A stretch of DNA of 64,000 nucleotides from Gymnodinialimonas sp. 57CJ19 (lineage in GTDB: Bacteria > Pseudomonadota > Alphaproteobacteria > Rhodobacterales > Rhodobacteraceae), in contig NZ_CP151587.1 of assembly GCF_038396845.1 (NCBI RefSeq), positions 1,214,001 to 1,278,000 of the forward strand, written 5' to 3'. Below are positions 34,393 through 43,940 of this stretch, piece after piece (position 1 is the first letter of the stretch; the number at the start of each line of letters is the position of its first letter). The translations under genes and the position numbers were made by a program. The notes beneath the pieces were generated by a model. That model ran no database searches. It was not told the origin of the DNA and saw only the letters and a list, made by a program, of their open reading frames with translations.

Positions 34393-35421
34393 TTGGCAAT
34401 CAACACGCTGCCCCCTGCGGACCCGTCCAGCGCCCCCTCTGTTGCCCCCGAATCTCTCGAACAGGTTATCGAGTTTTCCGACAACCGGCTGCTTATTGAG
34501 CTTTGCGGAGAGTATGACCGCAACCTGGCACAGATTGAACAATTGCTATCGGTGCAGATCAACCGTCGCGGCAATCTGCTGGCGATCCTCGGCGAAGCGC
34601 GCGTCCGGGCGGCCGCGATTCTTGAGGGGCTCTACGCCCGTCTTGAGCAAGGCAAAGAGGTAGAGCCCGGCGATATCGACGCTGCGGTGCGCATGGACGG
34701 TTCAACAAGCGGCACCGGCGTGCGCGATGGCGACCAGATCGAGATGTTCAAAGGCGGCACGCTCGAAATCGGCACCCGCAAGAAGACGGTAGAGCCGCGC
34801 ACCCAGGCGCAACAGGACTACGTCCGCGCGCTTTATGGTAATGAACTGGCCTTCGGCATCGGTCCGGCGGGCACCGGCAAGACCTATATCGCTGTGGCGG
34901 TCGCCGTGAACCAGATGATGAGCGGCCACGTGGACAAGATCATCCTGTCGCGCCCTGCGGTCGAGGCGGGAGAGCGGCTCGGCTTTCTGCCCGGCGACAT
35001 GAAGGACAAGGTCGATCCCTACATGCAGCCGCTCTACGACGCGTTGAACGATTTCCTGCCCGGCAAGCAATTGGCAAAGTTGATCGAGGAAAAGACCATC
35101 GAAATCGCGCCCTTGGCCTTCATGCGCGGGCGCACGCTGTCCAATGCCTACGTGGTGCTGGACGAGGCGCAGAATGCGACGTCGATGCAGATGAAGATGT
35201 TCCTGACCCGTCTGGGGCAGGGGAGCCGTATGGTCATTACCGGCGACCGCACGCAGGTGGATTTGCCCCGCGGCGTCACCAGCGGCCTGTCCGACGCAGA
35301 GCGTATCTTGAAGGATGTGCCGGGCATCAGTTTCAACTACTTTACCGCCAAGGATGTCGTGCGCCACCACATGGTCGCCAAGATCATCCAAGCCTACGAC
35401 AAGGACGGCCCGGTGGGCTGA
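34393..35421 (+). CDS. phoH: PhoH-family ATPase
   Basis: A 342-aa protein. The Walker A motif is GPAGTGKT near residue 157 and VVLDEAQNAT is the Walker B, with RPAVEAGERLGFLPGD typical of PhoH. TTG 34393 has GGAG 6 bases upstream and gives the normal family length. The open frame continues 64 codons further up but has no comparable start. In this group phoH, ybeY, corC and lnt form a conserved run linked to ribosome and RNA quality control and envelope maintenance. Confidence 0.92.
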   Translation: MAINTLPPADPSSAPSVAPESLEQVIEFSDNRLLIELCGEYDRNLAQIEQLLSVQINRRGNLLAILGEARVRAAAILEGLYARLEQGKEVEPGDIDAAVRMDGSTSGTGVRDGDQIEMFKGGTLEIGTRKKTVEPRTQAQQDYVRALYGNELAFGIGPAGTGKTYIAVAVAVNQMMSGHVDKIILSRPAVEAGERLGFLPGDMKDKVDPYMQPLYDALNDFLPGKQLAKLIEEKTIEIAPLAFMRGRTLSNAYVVLDEAQNATSMQMKMFLTRLGQGSRMVITGDRTQVDLPRGVTSGLSDAERILKDVPGISFNYFTAKDVVRHHMVAKIIQAYDKDGPVG

Positions 35422-35469
35422 GGTGGGCAGCAATTGACGGGCGGCTCGCAAGGGTGCAAGGGGCGCGGT

Positions 35470-35967
35470 ATGGAGATTGATATCCTCATTGAAGCGCCCG
35501 CTTGGGACGCGCTGGACTTGGCCCAGATGACTGAGGCGGCGGTGGAGGCAACCCTTGCCACCCTCGGCGTGACGTCGCGGTTTTACGAGCTGTCTTTGAT
35601 GGCCTGCGACGACGCGCGGATCGCCGAGTTGAACACCGAATTCCGAGGCAAACCCACGCCGACAAACGTGCTGTCTTGGCCCGCCGAGGACCGCGCACCA
35701 AACACGCCCGGCAAAATGCCCGCTCTGCCGCTGCCCGACCCCAATGGCATGCCGGAAGAGTTGGGCGATATTGCACTGGCGTTCGAAACTTGTGCGCGTG
35801 AGGCCGATGAAGGCGGCAAACCGCTGGCCCACCATGTGAGCCATTTGATTGTGCATGGGCTGCTGCATTGCCTTGGTTTTGACCATGAAACCGATGCAGA
35901 TGCGGCACTTATGGAAGGCTTCGAGACGCAGATACTTGCAACCTTGGGGGTGCCTGACCCATATTAG
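35470..35967 (+). CDS. ybeY: Endoribonuclease YbeY
   Basis: A 165-aa zinc-dependent RNase that acts in 16S rRNA 3' maturation and ribosome quality control. The metal site is HGLLHCLGFDH (H-x3-H-x5-H), preceded by the substrate-binding Arg region FRGKPTPTNVLSWP. The start at 35470 follows AAGGGG and fits the family N-terminus MEIDILIEAP. A 12-codon longer frame upstream is unlikely. Confidence 0.94.
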   Translation: MEIDILIEAPAWDALDLAQMTEAAVEATLATLGVTSRFYELSLMACDDARIAELNTEFRGKPTPTNVLSWPAEDRAPNTPGKMPALPLPDPNGMPEELGDIALAFETCAREADEGGKPLAHHVSHLIVHGLLHCLGFDHETDADAALMEGFETQILATLGVPDPY

Positions 35968-35974
35968 GGCGGCA

Positions 35975-35999
35975 CGGGCAATTCTGGCCCGGTTTTTTT
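35975..35999 (+). terminator. Weak hairpin with seven Ts between ybeY and corC
   Basis: CGGGC (35975-35979) and GCCCG (35987-35991) form a 5-bp stem with a 7-base loop, followed by seven T residues (35993-35999). It may attenuate readthrough into corC. Confidence 0.55.
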
Positions 36000-36012
36000 G
36001 CGGAAAGGAGCC

Positions 36013-36909
36013 ATGAGCTCAAATCCTGATCCATCGTCTGCTGCGGCGCCCGGCGCGCTGCTCGACGATGAAGATAGTCCGGCCCAAAGGCCCGGCTTTT
36101 TTGCCCGTATTTTTGGTGCCGATGCTTCGGGCCCTGCTCCCGAACGTGACCTGTCCAACGGCGTCGTTTCCCCCCCTCATACCCTAGGCCCAAGGCTTCC
36201 CGGTATCCTGAACCTGCGTCAGATGCGGGTGGAGGATGTTGCGATCCCTCGGGCCGAGATCACCTCGGTCGGCAGTGACACGGATTTGCCCGACCTGGTA
36301 CAGATATTTCGGGATAGCGGCCTGACGCGCTTGCCGGTTTACGATGGCACCTTGGACGACCCGATTGGCCTTGTGCACCTCAAGGACATCGCGTTGCAGC
36401 ATGGGTTCAATGGTGGGGCCAAGGACTTCAATCTGTCCGAGAGCCTGCGCCCGGTGCTGTATGTGCCGCCGTCAATGCCCATCGGCGTTCTGCTGACCAA
36501 GATGCAGGCAGATCGCATCCACATGGCATTGGTGATTGATGAATACGGCGGCGTAGACGGCTTGCTGACCATCGAGGACCTGATCGAGCAGGTCATTGGT
36601 GAGATCGAGGACGAACACGACATTGAGGAAGCGCAGCCTTGGGTCCGCGAGGAAGACGGCGCGTTTCTGGCGCTGGCCCGGGCGCCATTGGATGAATTCG
36701 AGTCCGAGATCGGAGTAGATCTGGTGGATGAGGAGGAAGAGGAAGAAGTCGATTCTCTTGGTGGATTGGTCTTCCTTCTGACGGGCCGTGTGCCCGCACG
36801 GGGCGAAGTTGTCCCGCATCCCTCGGGCGTGGAGTTCGAAGTGATCGACGCCGATCCCCGCCGAATAAAACGCCTGCGCGTGCGCCTTCCGGCCGAGGCT
36901 GCCGAGTGA
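36013..36909 (+). CDS. corC: CBS-domain CorC/HlyC-type protein
   Basis: A 298-aa protein without membrane helices. It has a tandem CBS pair (MRVEDVAIPRAEITSVG and YVPPSMPIGVLLTKMQ, DEYGGVDGLLTIEDLIEQVIGEIEDEHD) and the C-terminal CorC_HlyC domain (EEEEEEVDSLGGLVFLLTGRV). Such proteins regulate Mg/Co efflux. The start at 36013 follows AAGGAG. The stop overlaps lnt by 4 bases (GTGA). Confidence 0.9.
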   Translation: MSSNPDPSSAAAPGALLDDEDSPAQRPGFFARIFGADASGPAPERDLSNGVVSPPHTLGPRLPGILNLRQMRVEDVAIPRAEITSVGSDTDLPDLVQIFRDSGLTRLPVYDGTLDDPIGLVHLKDIALQHGFNGGAKDFNLSESLRPVLYVPPSMPIGVLLTKMQADRIHMALVIDEYGGVDGLLTIEDLIEQVIGEIEDEHDIEEAQPWVREEDGAFLALARAPLDEFESEIGVDLVDEEEEEEVDSLGGLVFLLTGRVPARGEVVPHPSGVEFEVIDADPRRIKRLRVRLPAEAAE

Positions 36910-38417
36910 ACTTGCCACAACGGCTTTGGCGGGGCCATTGGCAGGTGCTGGCGCTGGCGTTTCTTTCAGGCGTCATCGCGGCGCTGGCATTGGCTCCGTT
37001 CAATCTGTGGGTGGTGATTTTCCCGGCCTTCGCGGTGGTTGCGGCCCTTGTCGTTGCGGCCCCTTCCCCACGAAAGGCGGCATGGCGGGCGTGGTCCGCC
37101 GGGGCCGGGTGGTTCGCCCTGTCGATGCATTGGATCGTGCAGCCCTTCTTCGTGGACCCATTGGCGACAGGTTGGATGGCCCCCTTTGCGCTCGTCCTTC
37201 TGGCGGGCGGTTTGGCGCTGTTTTGGGGCCTTGCGGGGTGGCTTTCTGCGCGGCTTTGCTCCGGTCCGCTCAGGGCGCTGGCCTTTGCAGGTTTGCTGAC
37301 GCTGACCGAAGCGCTGCGGGGCCGGGTGTTCACCGGCCTGCCCTGGGCAGAGCCGGGTCACGGGTTGATCGGAAGCGAGGCGCTGGCCCTGTCGGCATTT
37401 GTGGGCCCCTATGGTCTGACGCTGGTGGTGCTTGTGCTATCGGCCAGCGCGGCGGCGCTGTTCATGGCCCGCCGGCGGCTCTGGTCTGTGGTCCCCCTGG
37501 CCACGGGGCTTGCTCTTGGCCTGATCCCTCTGGCCCCTCCCGCGCCCGAGCCTGCCGCGGATGCCCCCGTGGTGCGTGTCGTGCAAATCAACGCGCCCCA
37601 GCACCTGAAGTGGCGCCGCGATATGATCCCTGTGTTCTTTGATCGCGGACTTGCTCTCTCCGCCCAGGCCGCGGGTCCCCTTGGAGCGCCGGACCTCATC
37701 ATCTGGCCGGAAACCAGCCTGCCAACCCTGTTGAACCGATCTGATGATGCCCGTACCCGCGTTGCTGAGGCGGCGGGTGAGGCCGAGGTTTTGATCGGCG
37801 GCCAGCGCTATGCAGGCAGTGAGCCGCGCAATATGTTGGCGCATCTGGGCGCAGATGGGGCGGTTATCAGCGTCTATGACAAGCACCACCTTGTGCCCTT
37901 CGGCGAATACCTGCCCCTGCGGGCTTTGGCCGAACGGCTTGGCCTGCGCGGCCTCGCACAGCAGCTTTCGGGCGGTTATCGCCCCGGTGCGGGGCCCGCG
38001 GTGATCGACCTTGGCCCCTTGGGGCAGGTGTTCCCGATGATCTGTTACGAGGCGATATTCCCGCGCTACATTCACGCGGTCGCGCGGCCCGATTGGATGG
38101 TTCAGGTCACCAATGATGCTTGGTTCGGCAGTTTTTCGATGCCCTACCAACACCTTGCCCTGGCGCGTCTGCGGGCGGCTGAACAGGGACTGCCGTTGAT
38201 CCGGGCGGCGAACACGGGCGTTTCCGCCGTAATCGACGCCCGTGGCACGGTGGTGCAGGCCTTGCCGATGGACAGCCAAGGGGTGCTGGACACGCGGCTT
38301 CCCACACCGCTGCCGCCGACGGTTTATTCCCGCACAGGCGACATACCGACACTTCTGATTGCGATATTTGTCACAGGCGCCGCCCTTGTTGCGACGCGCC
38401 GCCGCCGCCCCCATTGA
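36906..38417 (+). CDS. lnt: Apolipoprotein N-acyltransferase Lnt
   Basis: A 503-aa inner-membrane enzyme that adds the third acyl chain to lipoproteins. Six or so membrane helices fill residues 1-210. The periplasmic nitrilase-like domain holds the triad Glu (WPETSLP), Lys (YDKHHLVPFGEYLPL) and Cys (PMICYEAIFPRY). The GTG start overlaps the corC stop. A final helix lies at the C-terminus, followed by basic residues. Confidence 0.94.
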   Translation: MNLPQRLWRGHWQVLALAFLSGVIAALALAPFNLWVVIFPAFAVVAALVVAAPSPRKAAWRAWSAGAGWFALSMHWIVQPFFVDPLATGWMAPFALVLLAGGLALFWGLAGWLSARLCSGPLRALAFAGLLTLTEALRGRVFTGLPWAEPGHGLIGSEALALSAFVGPYGLTLVVLVLSASAAALFMARRRLWSVVPLATGLALGLIPLAPPAPEPAADAPVVRVVQINAPQHLKWRRDMIPVFFDRGLALSAQAAGPLGAPDLIIWPETSLPTLLNRSDDARTRVAEAAGEAEVLIGGQRYAGSEPRNMLAHLGADGAVISVYDKHHLVPFGEYLPLRALAERLGLRGLAQQLSGGYRPGAGPAVIDLGPLGQVFPMICYEAIFPRYIHAVARPDWMVQVTNDAWFGSFSMPYQHLALARLRAAEQGLPLIRAANTGVSAVIDARGTVVQALPMDSQGVLDTRLPTPLPPTVYSRTGDIPTLLIAIFVTGAALVATRRRRPH

Positions 38418-38450
38418 TTGCCGCAACAAAGGGGCGTAAGCGGCGTAAAC

Positions 38451-38495
38451 CTCCCCACAACGGCTTCCTGGCGTGGGGCAATCTTCAATGGAGCA
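38451..38495 (+). promoter_or_regulatory. SAM/SAH riboswitch upstream of metK
   Basis: Stem P1 is CCCCAC (38453-38458) with GTGGGG (38473-38478). The loop carries AACGGCTTCCTGGC, the conserved ligand-binding core of the SAM/SAH class. GGCTTCC in the loop can form a pseudoknot with TGGAGC, the metK ribosome-binding site (38489-38494), so ligand binding would close translation. This class is known from Rhodobacterales metK leaders. The match is by sequence and layout. Confidence 0.9.
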
Positions 38496-38501
38496 CTCCC
38501 C

Positions 38502-39683
38502 ATGGCACGTAATAACTTCCTGTTCACTTCGGAATCTGTTTCCGAGGGGCACCCCGATAAAGTCTGCGACCGGATTTCTGACGCGATCCTTGACGCTTTC
38601 CTATCGGAAGAGCCCGAAGCGCGGGTGGCGTGCGAGACCTTCGCCACCACCGACCGTGTCGTGATCGGCGGCGAAGTGGGTCTGAGCGACCAGGACAAGC
38701 TGGCCGAATATATGGGCAAAGTGGACCCGATCGTGCGCGCTTGTATCAAGGATATCGGCTACGAGCAGGACAAGTTCCACCACGAGACGGTCGAGATCAC
38801 CAACCTGCTGCACGAACAATCGGCTCACATCGCCCAAGGCGTCGATGCGGCTGAGGACAAAGAAGAAGGCGCAGGCGACCAAGGGATCATGTTCGGCTAT
38901 GCCGTGGACGAGACGCCCGAGCTGATGCCCGCGCCCATCCACTACGCCCACGCGATTCTGAAGAAACTGGCCGAGGTTCGTAAGTCTGGCGAACAAGCAG
39001 TGCTTGGACCCGACGCCAAGTCTCAGCTGTCGGTACGGTATGAAGATGGCAAGCCGGTCGGCGTGTCCTCCATCGTTTTGTCCACACAGCATCTGGACGA
39101 ATCGCTGTCCTCTGCCGACGTCCGCGCCATCGTAGAGCCCTACATTCGCGGTGAATTGCCCGATGGTTGGATTTCTGCCGATACGGAATGGCACGTGAAC
39201 CCGACGGGCAAGTTTGTGATCGGCGGGCCCGATGGCGATGCCGGCCTGACCGGCCGCAAGATCATCGTGGACACCTACGGCGGTGCAGCACCCCACGGGG
39301 GCGGCGCTTTCTCGGGCAAAGATCCGACGAAGGTGGACCGCTCGGCGGCCTATGCCTCGCGCTATCTGGCGAAGAACGTGGTGGCGGCAGGCTTGGCCCA
39401 TCGCTGCACGATCCAGCTGAGCTATGCGATTGGCGTGGCCAAGCCGCTGTCGATCTACTGCGACACCCATCAGACGGGCCAAGTGCATGAGGCCGAGATC
39501 GAGCGGGCATTGGGCCAGGTCATGGACCTGACGCCTCGCGGCATCCGCACCCATCTGGGCATGAACCGCCCGATCTATGCCCGCACGGCGGCCTACGGCC
39601 ACTTTGGCCGCGCGCCCGAGGCCGATGGCGGATTCTCGTGGGAAAAAACGGATTTGGCCGACGCCATCAAGGCGGCGCTGTAA
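38502..39683 (+). CDS. metK: S-adenosylmethionine synthetase
   Basis: A 393-aa enzyme making SAM from methionine and ATP. It shows [21 protein letters not shown] in split form at the N-terminus (residues 6-26), [10 protein letters not shown] (the P-loop-like motif) near 127, and [22 protein letters not shown] in the third domain. The ATG at 38502 follows the riboswitch-embedded GGAG. An upstream in-frame extension would cover the riboswitch and is rejected. Confidence 0.97.
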   Translation: MARNNFLFTSESVSEGHPDKVCDRISDAILDAFLSEEPEARVACETFATTDRVVIGGEVGLSDQDKLAEYMGKVDPIVRACIKDIGYEQDKFHHETVEITNLLHEQSAHIAQGVDAAEDKEEGAGDQGIMFGYAVDETPELMPAPIHYAHAILKKLAEVRKSGEQAVLGPDAKSQLSVRYEDGKPVGVSSIVLSTQHLDESLSSADVRAIVEPYIRGELPDGWISADTEWHVNPTGKFVIGGPDGDAGLTGRKIIVDTYGGAAPHGGGAFSGKDPTKVDRSAAYASRYLAKNVVAAGLAHRCTIQLSYAIGVAKPLSIYCDTHQTGQVHEAEIERALGQVMDLTPRGIRTHLGMNRPIYARTAAYGHFGRAPEADGGFSWEKTDLADAIKAAL

Positions 39684-39685
39684 GC

Positions 39686-40162
39686 ATGGCGAAGCCACTG
39701 CTCTACTACGTCTTCCGCTTCATCGTGTCGGTGATCGGCATGGGAGCGCTTTTATTCGGTGCGGCCTATCTGCTGTTACGGTTCGCACCGAATTTGGCAG
39801 AGACGCTGATGACCGGACCGGCGATGATTGGGGCGAGTACCTCGATTTTTGTCGTGCCGCCGTTTCAGGTAGGGCAGAGCTTTTTTCGCCATGAAGGCCG
39901 CGCCATGTCTGGCGGCGAAGGCTGGGGGCTGGCGGCGATCTGTTCCGTCATTTTCACCGGAGCTGTGGTGGCCGGCGCTTATCTGGGCCTCTCTCGCAAT
40001 ACCGAGGCATGGGACAGGCTGCTGGCTGAGAACGGCGATGATCTGCTTCTTGCCCTGGTGCCGATGGTGGGCCTTGCGGTCGTGTTGATGCTGCTTTTCA
40101 AACTGTTCTTCTGGGCCGCGATTCGAGGCCAGTTGAAACGCGCGGCAACGGCGGCTGAGTGA
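39686..40162 (+). CDS. Conserved membrane protein, first of a tandem pair (ABZJ_00895-like)
   Basis: A 158-aa protein with four hydrophobic helices (about 8-30, 40-62, 87-108 and 125-147). FRHEGRAMSGGEGW lies between helices 2 and 3. It begins 2 bases after the metK stop, so it is cotranscribed. The next gene encodes a similar protein. The function is unknown and the family name is a tentative recognition. Confidence 0.7.
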   Translation: MAKPLLYYVFRFIVSVIGMGALLFGAAYLLLRFAPNLAETLMTGPAMIGASTSIFVVPPFQVGQSFFRHEGRAMSGGEGWGLAAICSVIFTGAVVAGAYLGLSRNTEAWDRLLAENGDDLLLALVPMVGLAVVLMLLFKLFFWAAIRGQLKRAATAAE

Positions 40163-40644
40163 CACGGCAAGAGGCGGGCGGGTTACGGGCACGCTATAGC
40201 GCACGCCACGTGGGGGGGCTTGTCCTGTCTACCGTGGTGCTCTTGATCTACCTGTTCCTGGTCACATTGGCCGATGGGTGGGCCTCGCGCTTGGGTAACG
40301 GGCCGGGTGGTGCGGTCTCTTTGTTGGTTTGGGCCAGCCTGCCGACCTTGGCCATTGGGCGCAGATTTGCGCTTCGCGAGGCCCGCGCCATGGGGTGGCG
40401 GGACGCCGTGTGGATCGCCTTACCGGCAACGGCGATCCTGAGCGTTTTCATTATCTTGGCCGGCTTGGGGATGCGTAGCTACCGGCCGGAAATACGGCTG
40501 AGCGACACCCAATTCTGGGCGCTTCACCTGACCTATATCGCTGTGACCCACGCGTTTTTTGTGGTTGTGATGTGGGGGAGGGCGCAGATTGGGGCCAAAG
40601 GCTTGAGAAGCGCCGAGGATCAAGATACTCCGCCGCCATTATGA
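40159..40644 (+). CDS. Conserved membrane protein, second of a tandem pair
   Basis: A 161-aa protein with four hydrophobic segments. FALREARAMGWRDAVW between helices 2 and 3 corresponds to the matching stretch of the preceding protein, which suggests an old tandem duplication. GTG 40159 overlaps the previous stop by 4 bases, and its own stop overlaps the trmB ATG by 4. The function is unknown. Confidence 0.7.
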   Translation: MTRQEAGGLRARYSARHVGGLVLSTVVLLIYLFLVTLADGWASRLGNGPGGAVSLLVWASLPTLAIGRRFALREARAMGWRDAVWIALPATAILSVFIILAGLGMRSYRPEIRLSDTQFWALHLTYIAVTHAFFVVVMWGRAQIGAKGLRSAEDQDTPPPL

Positions 40645-41348
40645 CAGAGCCTCACCCCAACCGCCCGCACCGCAACTTCTATGGCCGCCGCAAGGGCCAT
40701 GACCTTCGAGATAGCCAAGAGCGCTATCTGGAAGAGGATTTGGCGCGCCTGTCGCCGGGCGCCGTTGATTGGGACGTGAACCCAGAACGCAAGGCGCTGG
40801 ATTTGGGTCAGCGCTTCGGCGGTAAAGACGTGTGGCTAGAGGTCGGTTTCGGCGGCGGGGAGCATTTGGTGCATCAAGCCGCTAGCAACCCCGATGTCGC
40901 GATCATCGGGTGCGAACCCTATATCAATGGCGTTGCCATGTTGCTTGGCAAGATCCGGGAAGCGGGGGTGGAGAACCTTGCAGTTTATCCCGGCGACGCG
41001 AGGGATTTGTTCGATGTGCTGCCCGAGGCGAGTATAGCGAAAGCGTTTTTGCTTTACCCCGATCCCTGGCCCAAGACCCGCCATCATCGCCGTCGATTTG
41101 TGACGCCAGAGCATCTGGCCCCTTTGCACCGGGTGTTGAAGGATGGCGCGGAGTTCCGCGTGGCGACTGACATCAAGGATTACGTGCGCCAGACCATGGA
41201 GGAAGTTCCGAAAGCGGGGTTTGAGTGGTTGGCGCAGAAGGCAGGGGATTGGCGGGAGCCGTGGGGGGATTGGATTTCCACACGATACGAGCAGAAAGCC
41301 TTCAGAGAGGGCCGGGTGCCCCATTACATGACGTTCCGAAAGGGTTGA
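40641..41348 (+). CDS. trmB: tRNA (guanine-N7-)-methyltransferase TrmB
   Basis: A 235-aa SAM-dependent enzyme for m7G46 in tRNA. It begins MTEPHPNRPHRNFYGRRKG, has the SAM site LEVGFGGGEHLVHQA near residue 67, the substrate motif LLYPDPWPKTRHHRRRFV near 137, and a C-terminal STRYEQKAFREGR. The start overlaps the upstream stop. It is the last gene before a hairpin-bearing repeat element. Confidence 0.95.
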   Translation: MTEPHPNRPHRNFYGRRKGHDLRDSQERYLEEDLARLSPGAVDWDVNPERKALDLGQRFGGKDVWLEVGFGGGEHLVHQAASNPDVAIIGCEPYINGVAMLLGKIREAGVENLAVYPGDARDLFDVLPEASIAKAFLLYPDPWPKTRHHRRRFVTPEHLAPLHRVLKDGAEFRVATDIKDYVRQTMEEVPKAGFEWLAQKAGDWREPWGDWISTRYEQKAFREGRVPHYMTFRKG

Positions 41349-41354
41349 GGACGG

Positions 41355-41425
41355 GAGGGGGCCAGCCCCCTCTGCGCATCCAAGGGATGCGCATACCCCC
41401 GGAGGTGTATTTGCCAAGATGAAGG
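41355..41425 (+). repeat. Dispersed intergenic element, copy C, with two hairpins
   Basis: Stem 1 is GAGGGGG/CCCCCTC (41355-41361, 41366-41372). Stem 2 is TGCGCATCC/GGATGCGCA (41373-41381, 41385-41393). The core GGAGGTGTATTTGCCAAGAT then GAAGG follows at 41401-41425. It starts 7 bases after the trmB stop in sense orientation and probably terminates that operon. Confidence 0.85.
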
Positions 41426-41507
41426 GGAGGCCCCAAGCGTTTGGGGTGTGGACGAGGGGGCGGGCCGGGTCTATCACCGCTGCGACCCTGAATGAGAGGC
41501 GCGTGAC

Positions 41508-42857
41508 ATGTCTGGACATGGTGATCCGAAACCGATGATGGCCCGAAAGAGCGGTGCTTTGATGGGCGTGGCAGAAGTGCCGGGCGATAAGTCAATTTCC
41601 CATCGGTCGCTGATTTTTGGTGCGATGGCTGTGGGCGAGACTCGGGTGACGGGCCTGCTTGAGGGCCAGGACGTGTTGGACACCGCCGCCGCGATGCGGG
41701 CGTTTGGGGCGGATGTGACCCGAGAGGCGGATGGAACATGGTCCATTCACGGGGTCGGGGTTGGCGGCTTTGCCGAGCCGGATGATGTGTTGGATTGCGG
41801 GAACTCCGGCACCGGCGTGCGGTTGTTGATGGGGGCGATGGCGACCTCGCCCATATCGGTGACGTTTACCGGGGATGCTTCTCTTCGGTCGCGGCCCATG
41901 GCGCGGGTGACGGACCCCTTGGCGTTGTTTGGCACGAAAGCCTACGGGCGGGCGCAGGGGCGTTTGCCGATGACCCTAGTGGGCGCCACTGACCCGATGC
42001 CGGTGCGATACACGACGCCGGTGCCCTCGGCGCAGGTGAAATCCGCGGTGTTGTTGGCGGGTTTGAACGCCCCCGGAGAGACGGTTGTGATCGAGGAAGA
42101 GGCCACGCGCGACCATAGTGAGCGGATGTTGGCGGGTTTCGGCGCGGTAGTTTCCACCGACGTCACAGCGGAGGGCCGGGTGATTACTTTGCAGGGCCAG
42201 CCGGAGTTGAAGCCGCAGGTGATTGCGGTGCCCCGAGATCCAAGCTCTGCCGCGTTTCCTGTCTGCGCGGCGCTGATTACGGAAGGCTCGGACGTGGTGG
42301 TGCCAAACATCGGCCTCAACCCCACCCGGGCAGGATTGTTCGAGACGCTAAGGGATATGGGCGCGGATCTGACCTATGAGAACCCCCGCGAAGAGGGGGG
42401 AGAACCTGTTGCCGATCTGAGGGCCAAGTTCTCGCCGAACATGAAGGGCATCGAAGTGCCGCCAGAGCGGGCGGCGAGCATGATTGATGAATATCCGATT
42501 TTGTCCGTTGTCGCGGCCAATGCGGAAGGCGCGACCGTTATGCGCGGCGTCAAGGAGCTGCGAGTGAAGGAAAGCGACCGGATCGCGGCCATGGCCGATG
42601 GGTTGCGCCTGAACGGGGTGACGGTCGAGGATGGCCCCGATTGGTGGATCGTCGAGGGGCGCGGCCCCGGCGGCGTCAAAGGCGGCGCAACGGTGGCCAC
42701 ACATTTGGATCATCGGATCGCCATGTCGTTCCTCTGCGCGGGTTTTGCCAGCCAAGAGGGGATCACGATTGACGATTCCGGCCCGATTTTGACCTCGTTC
42801 CCGATTTTTGAGCCACTGATGGGCGCGCTTGGGGCAACTTTGGTGCCCGTCGCCTGA
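41508..42857 (+). CDS. aroA: 3-phosphoshikimate 1-carboxyvinyltransferase (EPSP synthase)
   Basis: A 449-aa shikimate-pathway enzyme. It shows [18 protein letters not shown] at the N-terminus, the PEP-site loop [13 protein letters not shown] near residue 104, and [15 protein letters not shown] near the C-terminal domain. The length and these motifs place it in the class II-like branch; Gly is kept in the loop position where the glyphosate-tolerant CP4 enzyme has Ala. A purine-rich site precedes ATG 41508. Confidence 0.95.
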   Translation: MSGHGDPKPMMARKSGALMGVAEVPGDKSISHRSLIFGAMAVGETRVTGLLEGQDVLDTAAAMRAFGADVTREADGTWSIHGVGVGGFAEPDDVLDCGNSGTGVRLLMGAMATSPISVTFTGDASLRSRPMARVTDPLALFGTKAYGRAQGRLPMTLVGATDPMPVRYTTPVPSAQVKSAVLLAGLNAPGETVVIEEEATRDHSERMLAGFGAVVSTDVTAEGRVITLQGQPELKPQVIAVPRDPSSAAFPVCAALITEGSDVVVPNIGLNPTRAGLFETLRDMGADLTYENPREEGGEPVADLRAKFSPNMKGIEVPPERAASMIDEYPILSVVAANAEGATVMRGVKELRVKESDRIAAMADGLRLNGVTVEDGPDWWIVEGRGPGGVKGGATVATHLDHRIAMSFLCAGFASQEGITIDDSGPILTSFPIFEPLMGALGATLVPVA

Positions 42858-43041
42858 GCCTTCCTGCGAGGAGCGTAGCGAGGAGGGGCGTGGGCCCCAA
42901 GCGCCGACTGGCGCGGCGTTGGCACTGCGCTTAGGCTGCCCCCAACGAGAGGGGGGGCTCATCCCGTCTCTCGCAAGGAATTTTCCAGTATTGATCCTAG
43001 GCCAATTGCCTTGGGGGGCGGGAATGTGAGAACCAGAGACC

Positions 43042-43656
43042 ATGAGATTTACAGTTGCTATTGATGGGCCTGCGGCAGCGGGCAAGGGAACGATCGGGCA
43101 CGCGGTGGCCGAGAAGTTCGGTTTTGCGCATCTCGATACCGGGCTTTTGTACCGTGCCGTGGGCGCGAGAGTCCTGCGCGGGGAGCGCGCGATCGAGGCC
43201 GCCTTGGCCCTGACCCCCGATGATCTTGCCACGCCCGATGTCCTGCGCACGCCCGAGGTTGCGCAGGCGGCCTCCAAGGTCGCGGTGATCCCTGAGGTCC
43301 GCGATGCGCTGTTGGAATTCCAACGCGCCTTTGCCCATCGCATTGGCGGTGCCGTTCTGGACGGGCGCGATATCGGTACTGTCATTTGCCCCCGGGCGGA
43401 GGTGAAGCTATATGTTACCGCCAGCGCCGAGGTGCGGGCCAAGCGGCGGATGGATGAGTTTGCAGAGCGCGGTCAAGAGGCTGATTTTGAAACCGTTCTT
43501 GCCGATGTCCGTGCCCGTGATGCCCGTGACGCAGATCGGGCGACGGCCCCGATGATGGCAGCAGATGATGCGTTGACCCTCGATACCAGCGAAATGACCG
43601 CAGAGGCCGCAATTGCCGAAGCGATTGCCGCCGTTCAGGCCAAGCGCGGGGCTTAA
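43042..43656 (+). CDS. cmk: Cytidylate kinase
   Basis: A 204-aa kinase that phosphorylates CMP and dCMP. P-loop [16 protein letters not shown] (residues 6-21), [14 protein letters not shown] and [14 protein letters not shown] are the family motifs. No strong ribosome-binding site is visible before ATG 43042. The aroA-cmk-rpsA order is common in proteobacteria and supports the call. Confidence 0.94.
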   Translation: MRFTVAIDGPAAAGKGTIGHAVAEKFGFAHLDTGLLYRAVGARVLRGERAIEAALALTPDDLATPDVLRTPEVAQAASKVAVIPEVRDALLEFQRAFAHRIGGAVLDGRDIGTVICPRAEVKLYVTASAEVRAKRRMDEFAERGQEADFETVLADVRARDARDADRATAPMMAADDALTLDTSEMTAEAAIAEAIAAVQAKRGA

Positions 43657-43713
43657 GGTTGAAGCCGCGAGCGGTGTGGCTGCGCGATCCAAGGCCTTCC
43701 GATAGCGGAACCC

Positions 43714-43742
43714 TTGCAAACAAGGAAAACCCCAGCTATACG
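43714..43742 (+). promoter_or_regulatory. Sigma-70-type promoter for rpsA
   Basis: TTGCAA (43714-43719) and TATACG (43737-43742) are separated by 17 bases. They lie in the 284-base gap between cmk and rpsA, which leaves a leader of about 190 bases before the rpsA start. The long leader could be the target of S1 autoregulation. Confidence 0.6.
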
Positions 43743-43940
43743 CGCGCCTGTCCAAGACGGTGTATAAATCGTGGGCGAAGGTACAGGCAGGTCGGAGTCG
43801 CTCCGGCCTTCTTTCGTTTACGGCGCATTGTGGGGGATACCCGCGCTCAAGTAGCCCAATGGGCGGTAGCGTACCAATAAACCAAGACCGGCGGAGACAA
43901 CCGCGCGGCCAGCATCAAATTGATAGGAAACAGACGCCAC

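Noticed and set aside
38418-38501. N-terminal extension of MetK
   Set aside because: It would translate through the SAM/SAH riboswitch.
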